Of a DNA stretch of 6,754 nucleotides, positions 1 through 4,529 are shown in pieces (position 1 is the stretch's first letter; each line of letters begins with the position of its first letter). Under the pieces are notes generated by a model. The model ran no database searches and was not told the origin of the DNA. It saw only the letters and a program-made list of their open reading frames with translations. A program made the translations under genes and the position numbers. The stretch comes from Clostridia bacterium (lineage in GTDB: Bacteria; Bacillota; Clostridia; Oscillospirales; CAG-272): contig CAAGDE010000138.1 of assembly GCA_900768535.1 (NCBI GenBank), positions 1 to 6,754 on the forward strand. Reading direction: 5' to 3'.

Positions 1-180
1 TCACCCACCGTGTCATCCTGAGCGAAGCGGCACACCGGGTGTGAAGGCGAGCGATGCAACCAAACAGCGCCGCACAGTCGAACCCCGCCCCCCAGGCGGG
101 GCGCCAGCAGGCGGGATCTCCGTTGCTTGAACGTACCGTGTAACGCCCCCCGCCCATCAGGACGCGGACAAGGGGTGGTA
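1..180. other. left-edge intergenic region with degenerate GTCATCCTGAGCGAAGC-type repeat
   Basis: No credible coding region is visible. Positions 12-28 read GTCATCCTGAGCGAAGC and are followed further on by CACAGTCGAA (74-83) and GGGATCTC (113-120). This resembles a widespread bacterial intergenic repeat of the form GTCATCCTGAGCGAAGCG...AGTCGAAGGATCTC, here interrupted by other sequence; that link is from memory. Within it, CCCCGCC (83-89) can pair with GGCGGGG (95-101) around a 5-base loop, and CACAC (31-35) with GTGTG (39-43). No T-tract follows either hairpin, so a terminator call is not supported. The left boundary is the window edge, so a gene ending just outside cannot be excluded. Confidence 0.35.
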
Positions 181-210
181 CGTGGCGTTTGATTGTACGT
201 TCGCCTGTTT

Positions 211-258
211 CGCCCTCATCCGTCGCTGGCGCGACACCTTCCCCACCCGGGGGAAGGC
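211..258 (+). repeat. hairpin repeat unit R1 (forward, class I loop)
   Basis: Begins CGCCCTCATCC and ends GGGGAAGGC. Hairpin 1 is GTCGC-TGGC-GCGAC (222-235). Hairpin 2 is CCTTCCCC-ACCCG-GGGGAAGG (237-257). It shares its unusual GTCGC/GCGAC stem only with R6. A T-run (TTTTTT) follows just downstream at 259-264, so this copy has the shape of an intrinsic terminator for plus-strand transcription, although no upstream plus-strand gene is visible in the window. Confidence 0.8.
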
Positions 259-349
259 TTTTTTCGGTGGCGCTAAATTTTTAATGTTCTACTTCTTGAT
301 GAATTGTAAAATCGGCGCTGTCTCTGTGTCTCACGGAATCACCGCAGAA

Positions 350-397
350 GCCTTCCCCCGGGTGGGGAAGGTGGCACGCCAGTGCCGGATGAGGGCG
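350..397 (-). repeat. hairpin repeat unit R2 (reverse, class I loop)
   Basis: Reverse-oriented copy reading GCCTTCCCC...GATGAGGGCG on the plus strand. In unit orientation hairpin 1 is GGCAC-TGGC-GTGCC and hairpin 2 is CCTTCCCC-ACCCG-GGGGAAGG. The stem variant GGCAC/GTGCC recurs only in R8. It lies about 90 bases upstream of the regulator's -35 element. Confidence 0.8.
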
Positions 398-488
398 AAA
401 TCGGCGAGTGGCACCGCGTAACGCACCCCGCCGGCCGGGGCAGGACGTGGCATGATGTGCCGTGCCCGCACCTCTTGCAGCCAGCCTC

Positions 489-517
489 TTGCAAATCCGG
501 CGGGAATGTGGTATAAT
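489..517 (+). promoter_or_regulatory. sigma-A promoter of the AraC-family gene (extended -10)
   Basis: TTGCAA (489-494) and a perfect TATAAT (512-517) are separated by exactly 17 bases, and TG at 509-510 gives an extended -10. Transcription would start near 523-525, leaving a leader of roughly 25 bases before the ATG at 549. The element is close to housekeeping consensus, so basal transcription should be substantial. No obvious operator was identified. The stretch GAATGTGGTATAATAG nearly repeats in the promoter at the right end of the window. Confidence 0.8.
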
Positions 518-548
518 AGAAGCAACGACCGGAAAGGGAGGGGAAACC

Positions 549-1475
549 ATGGAACCGTGTTATGACGACAGCTTCAGCAAGCGGTATCAGAGCATTCCGG
601 CGGCGTACTATCTGCACCGCTACGGCGGGACGGACTACCCCTGGCGCGACCGGGACGGGAACTGCACCTACACCAATCTGCACAATCACGCCGAAATGGA
701 GCTGTTGCTGTTCGAGTGCGGCACCGGCGTCAACCGCGTGGGGCAGAACGGTGCGGAAATCCCGTTTGACGCGGGGGATCTGTTCCTTATCAACCCGTTC
801 GAACTGCACAGCGGGTACTATGACCGCGCCACGCCGGAGCAGATGCATCTGGTTATGGATTTTCCGGTCACACTGCTGGAACATCCGAATGCGCGGGAGG
901 CATCGCGGCTCTCCGCACAGCTGCTGTCGCAGGCGGGGCGATTTGACAACCGCATCCGCCCGGATGATCCGGCTTACGGGGAGCTGTGTGCGGCGTACCG
1001 GGGAATGTACGCGGCGCTTGCCGGGGAGCAGGCGGACGAGCTGCGGTTTTTCGCCGAGCTGTACCGCTTTTTCGGTCTGCTCGTGCAGACGGGACGCTTT
1101 CACACCGCCACCGCCGTGCCCGCTCCGCAGGGGGATATGGACTTCATCAAGGCGGCGGTCGGCTACATCGGGGAGCATTTTTCCGAGCCGATTTCCACGC
1201 GGGACATCGCGTCCGAGCTGCGCTACTCCAAGGAGCATTTCTGCCGGCTGTTCAAGACGAATTTTACGGTCAGCTTCATTGAATATCTGACGCAGTTCCG
1301 TATCGAGAAAGCCAAGCGCTACCTCATCGGGCACACCTCGCTGGAGGTGGCGGAGAAATGCGGATTTTCCGGGCAGAGCAACTTTTCCCGTGCCTTCCGG
1401 TCGCTGGTCGGAATCTCCCCCAGCGAGTACAAAAAGCTCCTCCGCACCCCGGCGGACGGAAAGAAACCGGAATGA
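549..1475 (+). CDS. AraC-family transcriptional regulator with N-terminal cupin domain
   Basis: A 308-residue protein, a normal size for AraC/XylS regulators with an arabinose-binding-like cupin. The N-terminal half carries the cupin hallmarks: HNHAEMELLL at residues 45-54 with paired histidines, FDAGDLFLINP near 73-83, and FELH at 84-87. The C-terminal half is the double helix-turn-helix DNA-binding domain: helix-turn-helix 1 around 217-238 (STRDIASELRYSKEHFCRLF) and helix-turn-helix 2 around 265-287, ending in the family signature FSRAFRSLVGISPSEYKKL at 279-297. The start is chosen at ATG 549 because AGGGAGG (535-541) lies 7 bases upstream and the promoter TATAAT (512-517) falls inside any longer frame starting at 462. 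Such proteins usually bind a small sugar or similar effector through the cupin and activate nearby transport or degradation genes. The effector and targets here cannot be read from sequence. The gene is convergent with the downstream operon, so its target may lie outside the window. Confidence 0.95.
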   Translation: MEPCYDDSFSKRYQSIPAAYYLHRYGGTDYPWRDRDGNCTYTNLHNHAEMELLLFECGTGVNRVGQNGAEIPFDAGDLFLINPFELHSGYYDRATPEQMHLVMDFPVTLLEHPNAREASRLSAQLLSQAGRFDNRIRPDDPAYGELCAAYRGMYAALAGEQADELRFFAELYRFFGLLVQTGRFHTATAVPAPQGDMDFIKAAVGYIGEHFSEPISTRDIASELRYSKEHFCRLFKTNFTVSFIEYLTQFRIEKAKRYLIGHTSLEVAEKCGFSGQSNFSRAFRSLVGISPSEYKKLLRTPADGKKPE

Positions 1476-1528
1476 GCCGGCGCGGGGCAACGGCGGTGTG
1501 CGGCGTTATGAGCTGCGCTCGCCCGTTT

Positions 1529-1577
1529 CGCCCTCATCCGGCGCTGACGCGCCACCTTCCCCCTCGAAGGGGAAGGC
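1529..1577 (+). repeat. hairpin repeat unit R3 (forward, class II loop, mosaic)
   Basis: Hairpin 1 is GGCGC-TGAC-GCGCC, with a loop base differing from the usual TGGC. Hairpin 2 is CCTTCCCC-CTCGAA-GGGGAAGG, followed by CTTCTTTC. Its left flank (CTCGCCCGTTTCGCCCTC) is of the type otherwise seen next to class I units (R1, R8), while its loop is class II, suggesting recombination between the two subfamilies. It lies 53 bases after the regulator's stop codon and could serve as its transcription terminator. Confidence 0.8.
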
Positions 1578-1702
1578 TTCTTTCGGTTGTGCCGATGCAT
1601 TTGAGAGTGTGTTTGAATGTGGGATAGCAAAGAATGTTAGCACCGTCCGCCCGCCCTCATCCGGCGCTGGCGCGCCACCTTCCCCCTCGAAGGGGAAGGC
1701 TT
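1569..1702 (+). repeat. 134-base direct duplication, left copy
   Basis: By direct comparison this stretch matches 6441-6574 in the same orientation, with only two differences (A/C at 1606/6478 and T/C at 1610/6482). It runs from the right arm of hairpin 2 of R3, through the linker, to the end of R4. The pair brackets the whole minus-strand operon, 4872 bases apart. Confidence 0.85.
1652..1700 (+). repeat. hairpin repeat unit R4 (forward, class II loop)
   Basis: Hairpin 1 is GGCGC-TGGC-GCGCC. Hairpin 2 is CCTTCCCC-CTCGAA-GGGGAAGG, followed by CTTCCTTC. The left flank GTTAGCACCGTCCGCC is characteristic of class II units (also at R9 and, inverted, at R5). It faces R5 across a 101-base spacer. 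Confidence 0.8.
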
Positions 1703-1801
1703 CCTTCGGCTGTGCGAATTTTTTCTGTTCTGCTTCTCAATCTTACCACTGTCTTACCTTCAAATCGGCGCCGTATCTAACTGTTACGAACCGCCGCAGT
1801 A

Positions 1802-1849
1802 GCCTTCCCCTTTGAGGGGGAAGGTGGCGCGAAGCGCCGGATGAGGGCG
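1802..1849 (-). repeat. hairpin repeat unit R5 (reverse, class II loop)
   Basis: In unit orientation hairpin 1 is GGCGC-TTC-GCGCC with a three-base loop, the only copy with a shortened loop. Hairpin 2 is CCTTCCCC-CTCAAA-GGGGAAGG. The preceding spacer block GTATCTAACTGTTACGAAC recurs with one change before R10. Confidence 0.8.
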
Positions 1850-1926
1850 GGCGGACGGTGCTAACATCCTTTCCGTTCCACCACAATTCAGACGCTGTCT
1901 CTAAAAATAACGGAATCACCGCAGTA

Positions 1927-1974
1927 GCCTTCCCCCGGGTGGGGAAGGTGTCGCGCCAGCGACGGATGAGGGCG
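1927..1974 (-). repeat. hairpin repeat unit R6 (reverse, class I loop)
   Basis: In unit orientation hairpin 1 is GTCGC-TGGC-GCGAC, matching R1. Hairpin 2 is CCTTCCCC-ACCCG-GGGGAAGG. The flank on the plus-strand right side (GAAATCGGCGAGTGG) also follows R2, and the left side CGGAATCACCGCAG likewise precedes R2. Confidence 0.8.
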
Positions 1975-2019
1975 AAATCGGCGAGTGGAACCACGCAATG
2001 CAACCATCCCTCCGTAGTA

Positions 2020-2067
2020 GCCTTCCCCCGGGTGGGGAAGGTGGCGCGCCAGCGCCGGATGAGGGCG
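2020..2067 (-). repeat. hairpin repeat unit R7 (reverse, class I loop)
   Basis: In unit orientation hairpin 1 is GGCGC-TGGC-GCGCC and hairpin 2 is CCTTCCCC-ACCCG-GGGGAAGG. It is 75 bases past the stop of the minus-strand operon and is the first repeat its transcript would meet after the dedicated 12-bp hairpin. Its outer flank GAAACAGGCGAACG matches the complement of the R1 flank. Confidence 0.8.
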
Positions 2068-2102
2068 AAACAGGCGAACGCACCGCGTAACGCAACCTCA
2101 CA

Positions 2103-2134
2103 CCCCCGCGCCCGGCGGTTATCGGGCGCGGGGG
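2103..2134 (-). terminator. 12-bp G+C hairpin at the end of the minus-strand operon
   Basis: CCCCCGCGCCCG (2103-2114) pairs perfectly with CGGGCGCGGGGG (2123-2134) around an 8-base loop, starting 8 bases after the TAA stop at 2143-2145. In the operon's direction no T-run follows (the minus strand continues TGTGAGG), so it may act more as a 3'-end stabiliser than as a classic intrinsic terminator. On the plus strand it is followed by ATTTT, so it could also stop read-through coming from the regulator side. Confidence 0.6.
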
Positions 2135-2142
2135 GGATTTTG

Positions 2143-4365
2143 TTACGTCCGCTTCCGCCGCACCAGGGCGGTGCCGCAGAGGGCGACCAGCAGGACGGGG
2201 AGGACGGCGGCAACACTGCTCTTGCAGCCTTTTTCCTCGGTCTTGGTGTCGTCCGTGCCGGTGGGCGCTTCGGTGCTCGGCTTCGTATCGCTCGGCTTCT
2301 CCTCGGTGGGCTTTTCGCCGGTCGGCTTCTCCTCGGTGCCGGTATCCTCACCGGTGCCGGTATCCTCGCCGCCCTGGCTGTTTTTCCAGTCGGCGTAGCT
2401 GCCGGCGGTCACCTGCACGTTGTCGATGTAGCCGACGGCGCTCTCTGCCACAATCCAGACGGCGCTGGGCGTGGTGGGAAGGCCGGACTGGAAGCTGACG
2501 TACTCGCCGTCAATGTACGCGGTCACGGTGCCGTTCTCGCAGTCGACCGACAGCGCCAGCTCAAACGCCTGACCCATACCGATGGTCGTTGCGGCTTCGT
2601 CCTTGGTGACGGTGCCGCCCGTGATGCAGAGGTTCTCGATTCGGATGGGATTATAGCGCATTTCGAAGAAGCCGGAATCGGCGTTGGTAGCCGCGGTTTT
2701 GGAGTTATACATCACCGTAAAGCGGTTTGCGTTGGTTTCCATCATGACGGTCATGTGGAGCGTGTAGGACTTGTAGGAGGCGAAGACCTCGGCGGGAATG
2801 ATTTCCACCTGGCTCCAGGTGCCGCTGATCTTGGCGCAGTTCGTGCCGTTGATATTGTCCGCCAGCGTCCACTTTGCCGCGCCGAAGCCGGTGTTCGGCT
2901 CGTAGCGGAAGTAGAGGTCATCCACGGTCTTTGCCGCGTCGTAGTTGTCGGAGAAGATCACCTCGCCCGGCTGGCGTCCGGTGTAGTCCTGCGCGGGGCG
3001 GACGGGAGCCTTCTTCTCGGTCAGGGGGAAGGACTCGAAATCCTGCGTGTAGATCACCGTACCGGTTTCGGTGTTTTTGATCTCCAGATTGTCCATATAA
3101 GCGGTCAGACCGCGCAGCATCAGGAAGATTCCGCCGGTGACCTTGGTTGCGTCCGCGCGCTCGGAGAGCTTCTTGTCGCCGGAATAGACCGTGACGGTGC
3201 CCGCCTCGGCATCGATTTCGGCGCGGAGCCGGATGGTCTTGTCCGGACCGATCTCCTCGCCCGTGTAGTTCGCGGCGCCGCTGTCGTTTTCCGATGTCAG
3301 GGCGTTCCAGAGCTTGGTATTCCAGGAGATGCCTACCACATCGCCGTTGTTTGCTTCATCACCGAAGCGGAAGGAGTAGGTGGTTGCGCTCTTGTACAGG
3401 ATGTCGGCGGAGATGGAATACTTCTTCACGCCTGCCATTTTGTCGGCGGGGAGAATTTCGATGCCGCACCAGTTGTTGTCCGATTCGGAAAGCTTGAGCG
3501 CCTTGTTGCCCTCTGCGCCGAAGGAATCGGTGATGTCCAGCTTGTAGGTCGAGCCGGTGTAGCCCTTGGTGTCCTGCTTCCAGCCGAGAGCGCCCAGGAC
3601 GTCAAACGCGGCGTTCGGCGCCTTGAAGCCTTCAAAGTCCTCGCTGTACAGGGTGGCGCCGGTTTCATCGTTGACCAGCTTCAGATTGTCGATCCAGCCG
3701 AACATCCGGTTCAGGACCAGTCCGATGGCGCCGGCTTCGGCAAACGGGGTGGTGCGCTGGCTGAGCTGTTCGCCCGCCGCGTCAAAAAGGGTGACGGTCT
3801 TTGCCTCGGTGTCCACCGAAATCTTCACGTCCAGCGTGGTGCCGGTGGGGTACTTGGTATCGACCTTGTTGTCGCCGCGCGCGCCGTTTTCATAGTAGCA
3901 GGAGCGGAGCGAAATGGTTCCGCCGGCGTCGGTTCCGTAGCGCACGCCGACCCAGTCGCCGTCCTTGGTGCCGAGGTCGCTCTTGCCGAAGTGGAACATG
4001 GTCAGGTTGTGCCAGGTCACGTCTCTTCCGGTGGCGAGCTTCATCTGGAAGGACAGGCTGTACTTCTTCACGCCCGCCAGCTTGGAAGCGGGGACGATTT
4101 CAAGCTGCCGCCAGTCGGATTCCGCGTCGGAGCCGGGGGAATAGAGGAACAGGCTCTTGTTGCCCGCCTCGCCGATGCCGTCGGTTGCGATGGCAGCCTC
4201 ATAGGTCATGTCCCAGGCGGAGGCATACTTCCCGGTGGTGTCCTTCCAGCCGAGGTTCTTCAGGTTCAGCTCTTTTTCGTCCGCCGCGCTGACCGCAACC
4301 GCCAACAGCGGGAGGGTGAGAAGCAGGCAGAGTGCCAAACAGACAATACGTACTGCGTTTTTCAT
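2143..4365 (-). CDS. secreted, membrane-anchored protein with three LamG/concanavalin-like repeats
   Basis: A 740-residue exported protein of unknown specific function. Residues 1-28 form a signal peptide (MKNAVR, then a Leu/Val/Ala core, cleavage likely after VSAA). Three jelly-roll-like repeats follow, at about 33-231, 240-430 and 470-655. Each has a core strand of the type WRQLEIVPASKLAGVKKYSL (85-104; counterparts at 299-318 and 517-536), a strand like VKISVDTEAKTVTLF (180-194, 380-394, 603-617), and a closing strand GWIDNLKLVN (223-232), AYMDNLEIKN (422-431) or GYIDNVQVTAG (645-655). The YSEDFE-type motif that opens repeat 2 is missing before repeat 1. Residues 664-713 are a Gly/Glu/Thr/Pro/Lys linker. 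The tail has GCKSS (713-717), a hydrophobic segment (718-735) and RRKRT, a membrane anchor without LPXTG. The fold suggests glycan or polymer binding; no glycosidase catalytic motif was seen. ATG at 4363-4365 is preceded by AAAGGAG (4373-4379). It is the last gene of the operon and a paralogue of the first. Confidence 0.88.
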   Translation of the reverse strand: MKNAVRIVCLALCLLLTLPLLAVAVSAADEKELNLKNLGWKDTTGKYASAWDMTYEAAIATDGIGEAGNKSLFLYSPGSDAESDWRQLEIVPASKLAGVKKYSLSFQMKLATGRDVTWHNLTMFHFGKSDLGTKDGDWVGVRYGTDAGGTISLRSCYYENGARGDNKVDTKYPTGTTLDVKISVDTEAKTVTLFDAAGEQLSQRTTPFAEAGAIGLVLNRMFGWIDNLKLVNDETGATLYSEDFEGFKAPNAAFDVLGALGWKQDTKGYTGSTYKLDITDSFGAEGNKALKLSESDNNWCGIEILPADKMAGVKKYSISADILYKSATTYSFRFGDEANNGDVVGISWNTKLWNALTSENDSGAANYTGEEIGPDKTIRLRAEIDAEAGTVTVYSGDKKLSERADATKVTGGIFLMLRGLTAYMDNLEIKNTETGTVIYTQDFESFPLTEKKAPVRPAQDYTGRQPGEVIFSDNYDAAKTVDDLYFRYEPNTGFGAAKWTLADNINGTNCAKISGTWSQVEIIPAEVFASYKSYTLHMTVMMETNANRFTVMYNSKTAATNADSGFFEMRYNPIRIENLCITGGTVTKDEAATTIGMGQAFELALSVDCENGTVTAYIDGEYVSFQSGLPTTPSAVWIVAESAVGYIDNVQVTAGSYADWKNSQGGEDTGTGEDTGTEEKPTGEKPTEEKPSDTKPSTEAPTGTDDTKTEEKGCKSSVAAVLPVLLVALCGTALVRRKRT

Positions 4366-4383
4366 GATTTTTCTCCTTTCGTT

Positions 4384-4509
4384 TTACCAGTGAACGGTGT
4401 CGCCGTAGCCTTCCTCCTGCCAGAGCACGCCTGCTCCGCTGGAGGTCAGGATATCCTGCAGGTCGGAAAGAACGATTGCAGCCATCGGGTTGAAATACTG
4501 CTTTTTCAT
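4384..4509 (-). CDS. 41-residue small protein of unknown function within the operon
   Basis: A short gene fills the gap between the two large paralogues. ATG (4507-4509) is preceded at 8 bases by AAGGGAG (4518-4524), and the frame runs to TAA at 4384-4386. The product starts MKKQYFNPMAAIVLSDLQDI (residues 1-20) and continues LTSSGAGVLWQEEGYGDTVHW (21-41 in two parts: LTSSGAG, then VLWQEEGYGDTVHW). It has a basic N-terminus, a short hydrophobic patch (9-14), a DILTSSG motif at 19-25, and an acidic and aromatic C-terminus ending in Trp. It has no convincing signal peptide or membrane segment and no cysteine. Twenty bases separate it from the stop of the upstream gene and 18 from the next ATG, so it is probably co-translated. 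I recall other short Clostridia proteins beginning MKK and carrying a D-[VI]-[IL]-T-[TS]-S-G motif, but cannot verify a family. It could be a signalling peptide, a modified-peptide precursor or a structural partner of the surface proteins. Confidence 0.72.
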   Translation of the reverse strand: MKKQYFNPMAAIVLSDLQDILTSSGAGVLWQEEGYGDTVHW

Positions 4510-4517
4510 TGTTTTTT

Positions 4518-4524
4518 CTCCCTT
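4518..4524 (-). promoter_or_regulatory. ribosome binding site of the 41-residue gene
   Basis: AAGGGAG on the minus strand, 8 bases before ATG 4509 and separated from it by an A-rich spacer. It lies in the 20-base gap after the upstream stop codon, which supports the small frame as a separately translated cistron rather than untranslated spacer. Confidence 0.75.
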
Positions 4525-4529
4525 CGTTT

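Larger units (their letters stand above)
186..420. repeat. composite inverted repeat: R1 forward, spacer, R2 reverse
   Basis: Two hairpin repeat units face each other (forward at 211-258, reverse at 350-397) across a 91-base A/T-richer spacer. The similarity runs outward beyond each core: the left flank 186-210 matches the flank of R8 (6377-6401) almost base for base, and the right flank 398-412 matches that of R6. The spacer shares short blocks with the R4-R5 and R9-R10 spacers (TGTTCT, AAATCGGCGC, TGTCTCTG-like). The whole is a roughly 235-base MITE-like palindrome with no coding capacity of its own. Short open frames across it are by-products of the repeat. Confidence 0.7.
1529..2067. repeat. 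nested palindromic repeat array (R3, R4 forward; R5, R6, R7 reverse)
   Basis: This fills the 667-base gene-free stretch between the convergent ends of the regulator and the operon. Five hairpin units are arranged forward, forward, reverse, reverse, reverse. The linker between R3 and R4 (1578-1651) and the linker between R5 and R6 (1850-1926) are related as reverse complements: ATGTTAGCACCGTCCGC on one side and GCGGACGGTGCTAACAT on the other. So 1529-1974 is a four-arm palindrome, with R7 as an extra copy. Transcripts from either flanking gene meet the repeats in the same sense orientation. No gene is supported in this stretch. Confidence 0.75.

Noticed and set aside
421..480. Riboswitch or structured leader upstream of the AraC-family gene
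   Set aside because: CCCCG/CGGGG and GGCA/TGCC pairings exist at 426-461, but they lie upstream of the promoter and so would not be in the transcript.
462..548. Longer N-terminus for the AraC-family protein starting at 462
   Set aside because: The -35 and -10 elements (489-517) would lie inside the coding sequence, and ATG 549 has a well-spaced ribosome binding site.
339..1490. A 383-codon minus-strand open frame over the AraC-family gene
   Set aside because: The plus-strand frame has promoter, ribosome binding site, cupin motifs and the AraC signature. The minus frame runs through repeat R2 and has no recognisable domain.
1319..1630. Short open frames across the repeats (also at 182-421, 1916-2101, 6279-6515, 6337-6639)
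   Set aside because: They encode translations of the hairpin repeat itself (for example FPRVGKVARQ or PPSSGAGAPPSP) in several frames, with no ribosome binding sites and no independent conservation.
1529..2067. CRISPR array
   Set aside because: The repeats are direct and inverted, spacers are related to each other and uneven in length, and no cas genes are present. The pattern fits interspersed hairpin elements.
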